Source: Micromonospora zingiberis (GTDB lineage Bacteria > Actinomycetota > Actinomycetes > Mycobacteriales > Micromonosporaceae). Taken from it: 64,000 bases of DNA. Under the pieces are notes generated by a model. It did no database searches and was not told the origin of the DNA. It saw only the letters and a program-made list of their open reading frames with translations. Location: positions 458,092 to 522,091 of the forward strand of contig NZ_SJJR01000002.1 in NCBI RefSeq assembly GCF_004331455.1. The letters are read 5' to 3'. The position numbers were made by a program, and so were the translations under genes. This document shows positions 24,202 to 33,888 of this stretch, piece by piece; positions within the stretch are counted from its first letter, which is position 1; every line of letters begins with the position of its first letter.

Positions 24202-24342
24202 GACTGGATCACTCCGAGGGGTCCGGGGGTCGCGCTGCGGCGGTTATCGCAATCTTCGTGCCATCTTCGCTACTGAATTCGCGGCAGACAAGGGTCAAGG
24301 CGACTGTTTCCGTCGACCTATCCGTGGTTTAGGCTGCCGAGC
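24202..24342. promoter_or_regulatory. divergent promoter region of two aldehyde dehydrogenase genes
   Basis: This 141-base gap is less G/C-rich than its surroundings. ATCTTCG occurs twice, 11 bases apart (24252-24258, 24263-24269), which could be a binding site for a regulator. No copy of GCAACGGAATCC is present. Confidence 0.4.
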
Positions 24343-25782
24343 GTGGAGCTCACACCGTTCTTCGTCGCCGGTCGTCCCACCCACGGTGCCGACGAGGTGA
24401 CCGTGCACCACCCGTACGACGGCCGCCCGGTCGGGCGTACCACCCTCGCCACCGCCGAGCAGGTCGAAGCGGCCGTGGCGGCGGCGGCCGAGGCGGCCGC
24501 GAGCGCCGCCGGCCTGCCCGCGCACGCCCGCGCGTCGGCGCTGGACCACGTGTCGCGCCGGCTCGCCGAGCGGACCGAGGAGATCGCCGCCCTGATCACC
24601 GCCGAGAACGGCAAACCGGTCAAGTGGGCCCGAGCCGAGGTGGGGCGGGCGGTGTCCACCTTCCGGTGGGCGGCCGAGGAGGCCCGGCGCGACTCCGGCG
24701 AACTGCAACGGCTCGACACCGACCCGGCCGCGACCGGCCGCATCGCGCTGATCCGGCGGGTGCCCAAGGGGCCGGTGCTGGGCATCACCCCGTTCAACTT
24801 CCCGCTCAACCTGGTGGCCCACAAGGTCGCCCCGGCACTCGCGGTGGGCGCGCCGATCGTGCTGAAGCCGGCACCGGCCACCCCGTTGTCGGCGCTGCTG
24901 CTCGGCGAGATCCTGGCCGAGACCGAACTGCCCGCCGGGATGTTCTCGGTGCTGCCGCTGCCCAACGAACGCGCCGCCGAACTGGTCGCCGACCCGCGCC
25001 TGCCGGTGGTCTCGTTCACCGGCTCCGGGCCGGTCGGCGCGGCCATCCGCCGGGCGGCGCCGGAAAAGCACGTGACGCTGGAACTGGGCGGCAACGCGGC
25101 GGCACTGATCTGCGCCGACTGGTCCGACGACGAGGACCTGACCTTCGCCGCGCACCGGATCGCCACCTTCTCCAACTACCAGGCCGGTCAGTCCTGCATC
25201 GCGGTACAGCGGGTCTACGTGCACGAGTGGCTCTACGACGGATTCGTCCCCCGGCTGGTCGCGGCCGTGCGGGAATTGCGTACCGGCGACCCGACCGACC
25301 CGCTGACCGACGTCGGCCCGCTGGTCTCCACCGACGCCGCGCGCCGGGTCGAGGCGTGGGTGGACGAGGCCGTGGCGGCCGGCGCCACCATCGAGACCGG
25401 CGGCCGGCGGGACGGTGCCAACTACCCGCCCACCATCCTCAGTGGAGTGCCGAAGGACGCCAAGGTGTGCGCCGAGGAGGTGTTCGGCCCGGTGCTCGTC
25501 GTGGACCGGGTCGAGAACGACGCCGCCGGCTTCGCCGCCGTCAACGATTCGGCGTACGGCCTCCAGGCCGGGGTCTTCACCCACCGCCTCGACGTCGCCT
25601 TCGCGGCGGCACGCACCCTGGAGGTCGGCGGCGTGATCGTCGGTGACGTGCCGTCGTACCGCGCCGACCAGATGCCGTACGGCGGGGTCAAGGGCAGCGG
25701 CGTGGGCCGGGAGGGCCTGCGCAGCGCCATGGACGACTACACCGACCCCCGGGTAACCGTCCTTACCGGCATCCAGCTGTAA
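24343..25782 (+). CDS. aldehyde dehydrogenase family protein
   Basis: A 479-residue ALDH with a GTG start. ITPFNFPLNLVAHK, SFTGSGPVG, LELGGNAA and QSCIAVQR (catalytic Cys) are visible. The PFNFPLNLVAHKVAPA pattern is that of the semialdehyde/lactaldehyde-dehydrogenase-like branch. Divergent from the PatD-like/gabT pair; succinate semialdehyde oxidation would finish GABA breakdown, but other aldehydes are possible. The TAA stop is the first part of a paired terminator element. Confidence 0.87.
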   Translation: MELTPFFVAGRPTHGADEVTVHHPYDGRPVGRTTLATAEQVEAAVAAAAEAAASAAGLPAHARASALDHVSRRLAERTEEIAALITAENGKPVKWARAEVGRAVSTFRWAAEEARRDSGELQRLDTDPAATGRIALIRRVPKGPVLGITPFNFPLNLVAHKVAPALAVGAPIVLKPAPATPLSALLLGEILAETELPAGMFSVLPLPNERAAELVADPRLPVVSFTGSGPVGAAIRRAAPEKHVTLELGGNAAALICADWSDDEDLTFAAHRIATFSNYQAGQSCIAVQRVYVHEWLYDGFVPRLVAAVRELRTGDPTDPLTDVGPLVSTDAARRVEAWVDEAVAAGATIETGGRRDGANYPPTILSGVPKDAKVCAEEVFGPVLVVDRVENDAAGFAAVNDSAYGLQAGVFTHRLDVAFAAARTLEVGGVIVGDVPSYRADQMPYGGVKGSGVGREGLRSAMDDYTDPRVTVLTGIQL

Positions 25783-25835
25783 GGAAGGGCACCTTATTAA
25801 CGCCTGCGGTAGAGGAAGGGCCCCTTATTAACACC
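25781..25835. terminator. paired AAGGAAGGGCCCCTT terminator element, copy 1
   Basis: A 55-bp element made of two near-copies of AAGGAAGGGCCCCTTATTAAC separated by CGCCTGCGGTAG-like sequence. GAAGGGCCCCTTC is self-complementary, giving short hairpins on both strands, with the following TTATTAA as an A/T tract. It separates convergent genes. An equivalent 55-bp element follows pruA at 63062. Confidence 0.8.
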
Positions 25836-25845
25836 GGAGGGCGGT

Positions 25846-27078
25846 TCACCAACTGCCGTCGTCGCGTACCCGGGCCGGGGCACGGCCGAGCAGCAGGGTG
25901 ACCAGGGCCTCGTCGATGTCCGCGCCGAGGAACCACTCGCCCGCCTGATCCAGCGCGAAGATCCGGCCGTGCTCGTCCACGGCGATGATGCTGTGCTGGT
26001 TCTCCGTACCGATCGGGAACAATCGCGCCCCGATCACCGCCGCGAAGTCAGCGAGCGTATCGGCGGTGTGCGCGACCTGTCGAGGCCGAATGTCGAAACG
26101 GGATATCCAAACCTGCGCTCCCGGCCCGAGTCGAGCCCCTACCAGGCTCGGGAACGCGGTCAGGGTCCGCAGGGCGGCCGGGGGGACCGCGTGCTCATGA
26201 ACTCTGCCACGTACCGCTCTGATATCTCGGATGGCTGACATCGCCACCACCTCGTCGCCGAAGTGTGGGCGCCAACCGGCGGCGACGAGCGCGTTCACCA
26301 CGTCGGGCGGAAAGCGTCCCGGCTCAGGGTCGGCTGCGGGTTCGGGATACCACGGTGCCGTCCAGCCTCGGTCGGACCAGGGCAGGACGTTGAAGTGGAC
26401 GAGGAAGTTGATGCAGGAATCGCAGGGACGTTCGATGCGTCCGCCCGCAGGGTCGCCGGCCTCCCGGACGAGGTAGCAGTCGAATCGGGTCCCGCTGAGT
26501 AGAGCTGCCGCATCGCCAGCGTCCATCGGGGCGATGCCTTCGGCGGCGCGGCGGTGGTCGTACTCGTGCAGGACGTCCGAAACGACGACGAGTTCGGCGT
26601 GCCGGTCGCCACCGCGAACCAGGTGCCCGTCGGGCAGTTCGTCAAGGTACGCGCGGACCAGCGGATGGTGGTCGAGTTCCACATCCCCCTTGGCGCCGTG
26701 CGCCGTGAAGATCCGCCCCTCGACGGTCAGGTGCGCCGCCATCGTCGGGGTGGGCAGTCGGCGGATCTCGCGCAGCAGTTGGCTGGCCGGGTCGACGGTG
26801 CGGGGGACCGGTGGCCCGGTGGGGCGACTGCGACGGAAGAGTTGCTCGACCACCTCGGGTGGAACTCGCGGCCAGGTGGTCACCTCACCGGTCGCCTTGT
26901 CGACCACAGTGGTCGGTAGGTCGCCCGGCAGCGGTCGGACCTGTGCGGACGTGGTGGAGGTGATGACAAACCCGAGGTCGAACTCCGTGACCACGGGCCG
27001 GCACTCGTGACCCAGACGCTGTGAGTCGCGGCGGGCCCACACCGCCGCGATCTGCTCGGCCTGCTCGCGGTCAATCAC
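25846..27078 (-). CDS. YwqJ-like deaminase / SUKH-3 immunity-type fusion protein
   Basis: A 410-residue three-part protein. Residues 1-85 resemble the YrhB/Imm35 immunity fold (ATTVVDKATGEVTTWP-like). About 110-235 is a YwqJ-related nucleic-acid deaminase core with His160-Ala-Glu162 and Cys219-x2-Cys222 zinc ligands. About 300-400 is a SUKH-3 immunity domain (FPIGTENQHSIIAVDEHG). It has no signal peptide. Such proteins occur in polymorphic toxin loci, and this one is divergent from a toxin operon. Whether it is a toxin remnant, an immunity protein or both is unclear; SUKH and Imm35 parts argue for an immunity role. Slightly lower G+C than its surroundings. Confidence 0.78.
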   Translation of the reverse strand: MIDREQAEQIAAVWARRDSQRLGHECRPVVTEFDLGFVITSTTSAQVRPLPGDLPTTVVDKATGEVTTWPRVPPEVVEQLFRRSRPTGPPVPRTVDPASQLLREIRRLPTPTMAAHLTVEGRIFTAHGAKGDVELDHHPLVRAYLDELPDGHLVRGGDRHAELVVVSDVLHEYDHRRAAEGIAPMDAGDAAALLSGTRFDCYLVREAGDPAGGRIERPCDSCINFLVHFNVLPWSDRGWTAPWYPEPAADPEPGRFPPDVVNALVAAGWRPHFGDEVVAMSAIRDIRAVRGRVHEHAVPPAALRTLTAFPSLVGARLGPGAQVWISRFDIRPRQVAHTADTLADFAAVIGARLFPIGTENQHSIIAVDEHGRIFALDQAGEWFLGADIDEALVTLLLGRAPARVRDDGSW

Positions 27079-27150
27079 ACCGCGAACCTACCGGACAACG
27101 GGAATCCGTGGCAGCCGGTATGGTTCGGCTTACCTACGGTGACGAGAGGG

Positions 27151-27570
27151 ATGGCGTTGACCGACAGCGTGAATCGTGATGCCAATCGCGCCCTCCGGGC
27201 CCGTTTCGACGAGGTGTACGGGCAGTACCAGCAGCTACGGTCCGGTTTGGACGAACTTCAGGCCCGGCTCGCCGAGCTGCGGGTGACGGAGCGCTCCGCC
27301 GACGGCCAGGTCACCGCGACCGTCGACGCCCGGGGCGAGCTGATCTCCGTCGAGTTGGATTCCTCGATCTACCGGGACCGTGATCCGAGGGCGCTGAGCG
27401 GAAAGATCACTGCCACGGTGCGGCGGGCCGCGACCGGCGCGACGGCCGCGACCCAGGAACTCGTGAGCGCCTACCTGCCGGCCGGGCCCCGGGCGGCCGA
27501 TTTTCTGCGTACCGGCGACTTTGGCGCACTGCTCGGCCGGGCCGACACCTTGTTGCGACGGAGCGAGTGA
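27151..27570 (+). CDS. YbaB/EbfC-like small protein (ESX/toxin-associated)
   Basis: About 140 residues from ATG 27151; TTG 27157 and GTG 27139 are in-frame alternatives and GAGAGGG best suits the TTG. It has an N-terminal coiled region ([21 protein letters not shown]) and a YbaB-type core ([17 protein letters not shown]). This architecture commonly precedes WXG100-like proteins and large toxins in actinomycetes. It overlaps the next gene. No enzymatic motif. Confidence 0.75.
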   Translation: MALTDSVNRDANRALRARFDEVYGQYQQLRSGLDELQARLAELRVTERSADGQVTATVDARGELISVELDSSIYRDRDPRALSGKITATVRRAATGATAATQELVSAYLPAGPRAADFLRTGDFGALLGRADTLLRRSE

Positions 27571-27908
27571 TGGCGGAGCAACTCTGGCTCGACCCGACGC
27601 GGGCCCGGCGTGCCGGGGCGGACCTGACCCGCGTCGGCGAGGCGGTCACGGGACGGCGCGACCAGGCCGGCGCCGCGATTGCGGCGGCCAGCGCCCGGCG
27701 GCCGTGGGGGCGCGACGACATCGGCGAAGCGTTCGAGCGGCAGTACCGCGGCTACGAGGAACTGGTGCTGCGGGTCTGGGCAGGTGTCGGCGGGCGGCTG
27801 GCCGAGCTGGGCTCCGACGTCGTCCGCTCGGTCGAGGCCAACCAGCGGACGGACGCGGCCAGCGCTGCCCGGTTCGACCGGGTGTCGGACCCGCGCCCCC
27901 GGCGCTGA
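27570..27908 (+). CDS. small WXG100/ESX-1-like helical protein
   Basis: A 112-residue helical protein starting at ATG 27570, one base overlapping the previous stop. The pattern [20 protein letters not shown] then [16 protein letters not shown] is typical of excreted WXG-type (DUF2563/ESX-associated) partners in toxin operons. No transmembrane segment or catalytic residues. Likely a secretion partner or adaptor for the large protein that follows. Confidence 0.7.
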   Translation: MAEQLWLDPTRARRAGADLTRVGEAVTGRRDQAGAAIAAASARRPWGRDDIGEAFERQYRGYEELVLRVWAGVGGRLAELGSDVVRSVEANQRTDAASAARFDRVSDPRPRR

Positions 27909-27929
27909 ATCCGAACCCGGAGATCCTCG

Positions 27930-30900
27930 ATGACGGTGCTGCCGAGCCCGATCCCGCACCCGCTGGACTACTCGCCCTGGGACCTGCCCGGCTGGGTCTA
28001 CGAGGCTCTCGACTGGGTGGTCGGCATGGAGTGGCCGGAGGGCGACGAACGCGCCGTCTGGGATCTGGCCGACCAGTGGTACGCCGCAGCCGGATCGCTT
28101 GCCGGCCCGCAGGCGGACGCCGGTACCGCCGCGACCGAGGTGCATCAGGCGTACGGCGTGATCGGTGCGGTGGCGACCGCGTTCGACTCGGCATGGCGGC
28201 GCGTCGCGGACGGTGCGGAAGCACCCCTGCCGGTGCTGCTCACGGTCAGTCATGACCTGGGCCGGGTGGTGGAGGAGTGCGGGTGCGACATCGAGGCGGC
28301 CAAGCTCGAAGTCTGGATCGAGCTGGGCATCCTGGTGATCGAGTTGCTGGCACTGGCGGTGGCGGCGGCACTCACCGCCGGAGCTGCCTCGCCGGCCGCC
28401 GCCGGATTGATCGCCGCGACCCGGTTCCTCGTCCAGCAGATCTTCCGCCGCCTACTGGCCCAACTGGGCCGCAAGTCCCTCAAGCAGGGCCTCAAGGAGG
28501 TCGGCGAACGGGCGGCGAAGCAGGTGTCCGCCAGCGGCGCGCGTGGCCTGGCCCGGCACTCCGCCCGCGAAGGGCTGGCCGAGGCGGCCCAGGAGGCCGG
28601 AGTCAACCTGGCCACCCAGGCGTACCAGCACAGCACCGGCCGGCGGCACGAGTTGGACGTCACCGACCTGGGGACCAACGCGATCGGCGGCCTGGCCGGC
28701 GGTGCGGTGGCACCATTGGCCGGTCTCGGCCGGCACGCCACCGGTCAGGGCGCGCGGATGGCCGAACACCTGGGTCGGGAGATGGCCGGCGAGGTGATCG
28801 CCGACCAGGCGGCGCGCCTCGCCACCGGGCAGGGACTGACGTCGCTGGAGGATGCCGCACGGGCAGCCGCTTCGGGCGCCCGTGGCTCGGCCACCAGCCA
28901 GGTCGATCACGCGTTGCAGGCCCGGCTTGACGGCCAGCTGGCCGCCCTGTCCGGGCCGACTCTTCCACCACCGGTCATGCCCGAGCCGGGCATCCCGCCG
29001 CCGCCCGGGCCGGTCGACCCGGCGCTACCGCTCGGCAGCGGCGCATCGAGGTATCAAGGGCCGGTCGTGGACCCGGTGCACGATGTGGTGGCCCAACGGA
29101 CCCCGATCGAACCCTTCGTCGCCGGCCCGCTGAACTCGACCTCGCTGGCTGCCGGGCCTGCCCTGCCACCGGCGACAGCTGACGGCGGCACGGACCTCGT
29201 CCACTCTGTCGAGCCGCTTAAGGACGCCGGGCCGCCGAAACTCGTCGGCTCCGATTTCGATGGAACGCCGCACCGCCCGACAGAATCGAGTCAGCCGCTG
29301 GACCCGGTCCAGCCGAGCCGTGACTTCCCGGCCGGCGACGAGCCCAGCGCGCTTGCTGGCGCAGGCCCGTCCCCAACGGTCGGGATGATCGAGATGTCAG
29401 GGCCGGCGCTGTCCACAGTCGCGTCGGCGTCGGTCACGCCAGGCGTTGCCACCGGCCCGGAATTGACGACGGCGGGTGGGGTGGGTAGCGGCCCGGCCCT
29501 CTCGACCGGTCCGGCCCATGCGTCGAGCTCAGTGGCGACGGCAGGCATCGGCGGATCATCGACTGTGGCGGGTTCGGCAGCAGTGGGCCCGGTGATGGAA
29601 CCGGCTCCGGGCGCGCCGACGGCAGCAAGGTCGACGGAGGTCGGCCCGGCCGTCGGAACACCGCCTCGGCCTGAGTCATTGCCCGCGCCGCCACGATCCG
29701 TGCTGATCGGCGCACTCGCTCCGAACGGCCAGAAGGCGCGTATCTCGGAGCCTGCCATCCAGCCAACCGCGCCGCCAACGCCTGCTGATCGCGGCAGGGG
29801 TAGCTCAGCCGCCGATGACGATGCCCTCGAACGGCGCCGCTACCAGGGCTACTACGAGTCGCAGCGGGCATGGTTCGAGGCAGCTCGCCGGTCGCGTGAG
29901 ACTTCTCGACTGAGGATCCAGGCGGAGGAGCACTACCAGCGCGCCAGCGACTTCGCAGCATATGCGCGCCATCTCCACCAGGCTGGTCACCGCGGAACGT
30001 CGGCGGACTGGCAATGGGCCGCTGATGTGGAGACCCGGGCGTACGGGGAGTGTCTGGATCTGGCCGAGGCGGTGGCGTCCGGTGCGGTCGTACCCGACGT
30101 GGTGGCCGTCGACCGGCCGGAGGACTTCCACCGGATCAACGACGACGTCGGTGAGCTCGCTCGTGGGGGGATCGGCACCGGCGACCGCTCCGCCCTGACC
30201 GGCGACGACGACCCGCCGCCGGTCGACCGGTCCCGCCGGTACGGCCAGCCCGGCGGGCTCCGCCCGCCGCTCGCCCTGCACCAGCTGGACGTGGAGCGGC
30301 AGATGCCCCGGGACCAAACCGGCCGGGTGGTGCGTACCGCTGATCCTCGGGTCGGTGACTGGTTCGGGCTGATGAACGACGGCGGGCCGCGCGCGGATCC
30401 GACCCGGGGCATCAACTGCCTGGACTGCACCCTGTCGCTCTTCGACACCTGGGTGCACGGTCGTCCCCGGGTCGCGGCGCCGCGCACCTTCGACGCGTAC
30501 GAGTCCGGCGAGGTCACCCGGCCGCTCAACGGCGAGCAGGACGGCACCGGGCGGGTGGAGGACGTCACCGGGGGTCGCTTCCAGCGGCTCTGCGACGGCA
30601 GTGCGAGCACACCTGCCGGACTGAAACAGGCGCTGGACACCGGCTACCGCAATCTGCACGACCAACTCCTGCTGGGTGGCCACGGCAGTTTCGCCTTCAT
30701 CGTCAACCATCTGGAGCAGGGCGGCTCGCACATCTGGGTGGCGTTGAACCAGAACGGCACGGTGCTCTACGTCGATCCGCAGGTCGGGTTGGTCAGCGAC
30801 CAGCCGCTCTACCGGCACCACGGGGCCGCGTACCCGTTCAATGCCCTCGACGCGGATGTGCTGGTGCTGGACGGCGGCGCCCGGCCGATGCCGCTGACCG

Positions 30901-31073
30901 GGTTGCGCCGGGGCCTGTACAGCCAGCGACCCGAGCTGCCGGGCTATCCGTCCGTCGAGGAACATCAGGGGTACGGCGAGCCGTACCTCAACCGCGTGCA
31001 CCTGCTCGGCGGCCCGGGCACGTCCCCCGCCGGTTCCGGTCCGTCCGGGTCGATCGGCCGCGACGGTGAGTGA
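27930..31073 (+). CDS. polymorphic toxin: WXG100-like head, glutamine-deamidase tail
   Basis: A 1047-residue protein. Residues 1-110 form a WXG100-like helical region (PWDLPGWVYEALDWVVGMEW). A hydrophobic stretch lies at about 128-165 and an Ala/Gly helical region runs to about 350. About 350-640 is a Pro/Ala/Ser-rich linker, followed by a coiled part (640-720). The last 200 residues match the papain-fold toxin-glutaminase type: catalytic Cys830 in INCLDC, His934 in GSHIWVALN and Asp949 in YVDPQ. Such toxins deamidate glutamines in target proteins. Exported probably by the type VII route. A dedicated small immunity gene directly downstream is not evident. Confidence 0.85.
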   Translation: MTVLPSPIPHPLDYSPWDLPGWVYEALDWVVGMEWPEGDERAVWDLADQWYAAAGSLAGPQADAGTAATEVHQAYGVIGAVATAFDSAWRRVADGAEAPLPVLLTVSHDLGRVVEECGCDIEAAKLEVWIELGILVIELLALAVAAALTAGAASPAAAGLIAATRFLVQQIFRRLLAQLGRKSLKQGLKEVGERAAKQVSASGARGLARHSAREGLAEAAQEAGVNLATQAYQHSTGRRHELDVTDLGTNAIGGLAGGAVAPLAGLGRHATGQGARMAEHLGREMAGEVIADQAARLATGQGLTSLEDAARAAASGARGSATSQVDHALQARLDGQLAALSGPTLPPPVMPEPGIPPPPGPVDPALPLGSGASRYQGPVVDPVHDVVAQRTPIEPFVAGPLNSTSLAAGPALPPATADGGTDLVHSVEPLKDAGPPKLVGSDFDGTPHRPTESSQPLDPVQPSRDFPAGDEPSALAGAGPSPTVGMIEMSGPALSTVASASVTPGVATGPELTTAGGVGSGPALSTGPAHASSSVATAGIGGSSTVAGSAAVGPVMEPAPGAPTAARSTEVGPAVGTPPRPESLPAPPRSVLIGALAPNGQKARISEPAIQPTAPPTPADRGRGSSAADDDALERRRYQGYYESQRAWFEAARRSRETSRLRIQAEEHYQRASDFAAYARHLHQAGHRGTSADWQWAADVETRAYGECLDLAEAVASGAVVPDVVAVDRPEDFHRINDDVGELARGGIGTGDRSALTGDDDPPPVDRSRRYGQPGGLRPPLALHQLDVERQMPRDQTGRVVRTADPRVGDWFGLMNDGGPRADPTRGINCLDCTLSLFDTWVHGRPRVAAPRTFDAYESGEVTRPLNGEQDGTGRVEDVTGGRFQRLCDGSASTPAGLKQALDTGYRNLHDQLLLGGHGSFAFIVNHLEQGGSHIWVALNQNGTVLYVDPQVGLVSDQPLYRHHGAAYPFNALDADVLVLDGGARPMPLTGLRRGLYSQRPELPGYPSVEEHQGYGEPYLNRVHLLGGPGTSPAGSGPSGSIGRDGE

Positions 31074-31219
31074 TAGCCGGCGGACCACCGGGTGCCGGCG
31101 GTGTTGGGGAGCGCTGCCAGGGTGGCGCGGCGCACATCCGGGACGCTCGATGACGACCCGAGGGTGGGCTCCGGTAGTAGCCTGACCGGCGATTCCCCGC
31201 CCGGGGGAGGAACGGTGGG

Positions 31220-32377
31220 GTGATCATGTCGGTACGTCGCCGCGCGACGCGGCTTGCGACGGTCTGCGTGTTCCTGGGCGGCCTGGTGTTGGTCGGTGCT
31301 GCGCCGGCGCATGCCGACGAGGACCGGGTGCGGGTGCGGTCGGCGGGCAGCTTCACCGCGGGCCGCTCGGCCGAGGGCGTCCGGCTGGAGGTGCGCAAAC
31401 GTACCGAGGGCTGTGTGCGGGTGCGGGGTGCGCTGGGGCTGAGCCTGCCGGGGGTCCGACCCGAGCAGGTCGCGGTCCAGGCGGAGGTGGGCGGCCAGTG
31501 GGTTTCCGTACCGGTCTCCGGCGGCGACGGGCTGGTGACCACCGCGCCGGTGGCCCCGGAAAAGGACGAGCTCTGCAAGGGCAAGGGCGCGACCATCCGC
31601 TACCGGGTGGCGTTCGGTGCCGACGCGCCCGGCGGGCGACTGTTCGTGACGGGCGAGGCGGTCACGGCGCGGGGGGCCCTGCTGGGTCGGGCCGTGGCGG
31701 AGTCCCGGGTGGCCGGCGGCCGGGTGGCCCCGTCGCCGTCGCCGTCCCGGTCGCCGTCACCCAGCCCGACACCGGACGAGGAGAGCGCGCCGTCGCCGTC
31801 CGTGGTGGCCACGCCGACGGTGGCGCTGGCCGCGGACACTCCGGCCGTGCAGACCCAGTCGGCCGACCAGTCCAGCGGCGGGTCGCCGGTGATGTACTTC
31901 GGCGTCGCCATGGTCGCCGCCGGGGCCCTGCTGATCGGGCTGCTGGTGCACCGCTCGCGGAAGGACCGGCGGCGGCGTCGCGAGCAGGCCGAGGTCCCGT
32001 TGCCGGGTAACCCGGGGGGCACCACGTACCGCTCCAGCCGGGCTCCGGGCGTCGCACCGACGCCGGCCGGTCCGGGCACCGTGCCGCCGGCAGTACCCGG
32101 TCAGGTGTACGGATCGGGCCGGCCGGGCACCCCCCGGGTCTACGGGGGTACGCCCGCTCCCCGGCCCTCCGGCGGCCTGTACGGCGCGCGTCCGGCCGGT
32201 GCCAGCGACCAGACCCGGGCGATGCCGTCCGAGGCTCCCGATGGGTCTGCCGTGGTCCCGCCGACCTCTGCCCCGCCCGCCCAGCCCGGCCCGGGGGTGG
32301 TGCCGCAGCGCCAGGACCCGTCCGCGTCCGCCGGCGAGGGTGCCGACCCGGGGTACGGACGCGGGCTCCCCGGCTGA
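31220..32377 (+). CDS. secreted, membrane-anchored protein with Pro-rich tail
   Basis: About 385 residues from GTG 31220 (ATG 31226 is equally possible); GGGGGAGGAA precedes it. Signal peptide (LATVCVFLGGLVLVGAAPAHA, cut after AHA), a beta-rich external domain of about 150 residues with two cysteines, and a Ser/Pro linker (SPSPSRSPSPSP type). A membrane span (MYFGVAMVAAGALLIGLLV) is followed by RRRR and a long Pro/Gly-rich cytoplasmic tail. No catalytic motif. Function not recognised; unrelated in composition to the toxin locus before it. Confidence 0.7.
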   Translation: MIMSVRRRATRLATVCVFLGGLVLVGAAPAHADEDRVRVRSAGSFTAGRSAEGVRLEVRKRTEGCVRVRGALGLSLPGVRPEQVAVQAEVGGQWVSVPVSGGDGLVTTAPVAPEKDELCKGKGATIRYRVAFGADAPGGRLFVTGEAVTARGALLGRAVAESRVAGGRVAPSPSPSRSPSPSPTPDEESAPSPSVVATPTVALAADTPAVQTQSADQSSGGSPVMYFGVAMVAAGALLIGLLVHRSRKDRRRRREQAEVPLPGNPGGTTYRSSRAPGVAPTPAGPGTVPPAVPGQVYGSGRPGTPRVYGGTPAPRPSGGLYGARPAGASDQTRAMPSEAPDGSAVVPPTSAPPAQPGPGVVPQRQDPSASAGEGADPGYGRGLPG

Positions 32378-32446
32378 GCCGGGGTGGAGCCCGTCCCTCC
32401 GATACGCTCAGGTTCGTTGACGGCCTGCAGTCGAGGAGTGGAACCG

Positions 32447-33826
32447 GTGTCTGATCTGTCCCAGATCGTCAAGGCGTACGACGTCCGCGGGACGGTGCCG
32501 CAGCAGTGGGACGAAACTGTTGCCGGAGCCCTGGGCTCAGCCTTCGCCCAGATGCTCGACGCCACCGGTGAGGTGGGCAAGGCCGTCCTGATCGGGCACG
32601 ACATGCGGGCCTCCGGCCCGGGGCTGGCCGCCGCCTTCGCCGCCGGGGTGCGCGCCGAGGGGCGGCCGGTGATCGAGATCGGGCTCGCCTCGACCGACAT
32701 GATCTACTACGCCTCCGGTTCGCTCGGTCTGCCGGGGGCGATGTTCACCGCCAGTCACAACCCGGCGCAGTACAACGGCATCAAGATGTGCCACGCGGGC
32801 GCCCGCCCGGTCGGACAGGACAGCGGGCTGGCCGAGGTCCGTGAGCGGGCGCAGGCCCTGCTCGACAAGGGCGAGCCGGCCGGCGAGCCGACCGCACCGG
32901 TGCACCGGCGGGACCTGCTGGCCGACTACGCGGCGCACCTGCGCACGCTGGTGGACCTGTCCGACATCCGGCCGCTGACGGTGGTGGTGGACGCCGGCAA
33001 CGGCATGGCCGGGCACACGGTGCCCAGCGTGCTCGGCGACGCCGCGTTGACGGCCCTGCCGCTGCGGATCGTGCCGTTGTACTTCGAGTTGGACGGTACG
33101 TTCCCCAACCACGAGGCCAACCCGCTGGACCCGGCAAACCTGGTCGACCTGCAACGCGCGGTGGTGGCGCACGGCGCGGACATCGGCCTGGCGTTCGACG
33201 GCGACGCCGATCGCTGCTTCGTGATCGACGAGCGTGGTGAGCCGGTGTCGCCGTCGGCGATCACCGCGCTGGTCGCGGCCCGGGAGTTGGCCAAGCACCC
33301 CGGATCGACGGTCATCCACAACCTGATCACCTCCAGGGCGGTGCCGGAGATCATCCGCGAGCACGGTGGTGAGCCGCTGGTGGCCCGGGTCGGGCACTCG
33401 TTCATCAAGGCGGAGATGGCGCGTACCAACGCGGTCTTCGGTGGCGAGCACTCCGCCCACTACTACTTCCGGGACTTCTGGTTCGCGGACACCGGCATGT
33501 TGGCGGCGATGCACACGCTGGCCGCGCTCGGCGAGCAGTCGCTGCCGCTGTCCGCGCTGGCCGCCGAGTACGAGCGGTACGTCGCCTCTGGTGAGATCAA
33601 CTCCACCGTGGCGGATCAGGCGGCCAAGGTAGCCGAGGTGCGGGCCGCCTACCCGGATGCCGAGGCCGACGAGATGGACGGTCTCACCCTGCGCTTCCCG
33701 GACGGGGCGTGGTTCAACCTGCGTGCCTCGAACACCGAGCCGTTGCTGCGGCTCAATGTCGAGGCGCCCACTGCGCAGCGAATGACCTCGCTGCGCGACG
33801 ACGTGCTCGACCGGGTGCGCCGATAA
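32447..33826 (+). CDS. manB: phosphomannomutase/phosphoglucomutase
   Basis: The start GTG 32447 has GAGGAG eight bases upstream. The 459-residue protein has all four alpha-phosphohexomutase motifs: active serine TASHNP (Ser103), metal loop AFDGDADRC, sugar loop GGEHSAHYYF and phosphate loop RASNTEPLLRLN. It converts mannose-6-P and mannose-1-P for GDP-mannose (and can act on glucose phosphates). It opens the conserved manB-Trm112-SIS-manA group. Confidence 0.95.
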   Translation: MSDLSQIVKAYDVRGTVPQQWDETVAGALGSAFAQMLDATGEVGKAVLIGHDMRASGPGLAAAFAAGVRAEGRPVIEIGLASTDMIYYASGSLGLPGAMFTASHNPAQYNGIKMCHAGARPVGQDSGLAEVRERAQALLDKGEPAGEPTAPVHRRDLLADYAAHLRTLVDLSDIRPLTVVVDAGNGMAGHTVPSVLGDAALTALPLRIVPLYFELDGTFPNHEANPLDPANLVDLQRAVVAHGADIGLAFDGDADRCFVIDERGEPVSPSAITALVAARELAKHPGSTVIHNLITSRAVPEIIREHGGEPLVARVGHSFIKAEMARTNAVFGGEHSAHYYFRDFWFADTGMLAAMHTLAALGEQSLPLSALAAEYERYVASGEINSTVADQAAKVAEVRAAYPDAEADEMDGLTLRFPDGAWFNLRASNTEPLLRLNVEAPTAQRMTSLRDDVLDRVRR

Positions 33827-33888
33827 GATCGCACGCGCCGTTCGGTGTCGCCGATCGGTGAAGCCGCATACGTGGAAGGAGCCGCGAC

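Noticed and set aside
22228..24276. A 682-codon plus-strand frame
   Set aside because: It is antisense to gabT and the aldehyde dehydrogenase, both of which have full catalytic motifs.
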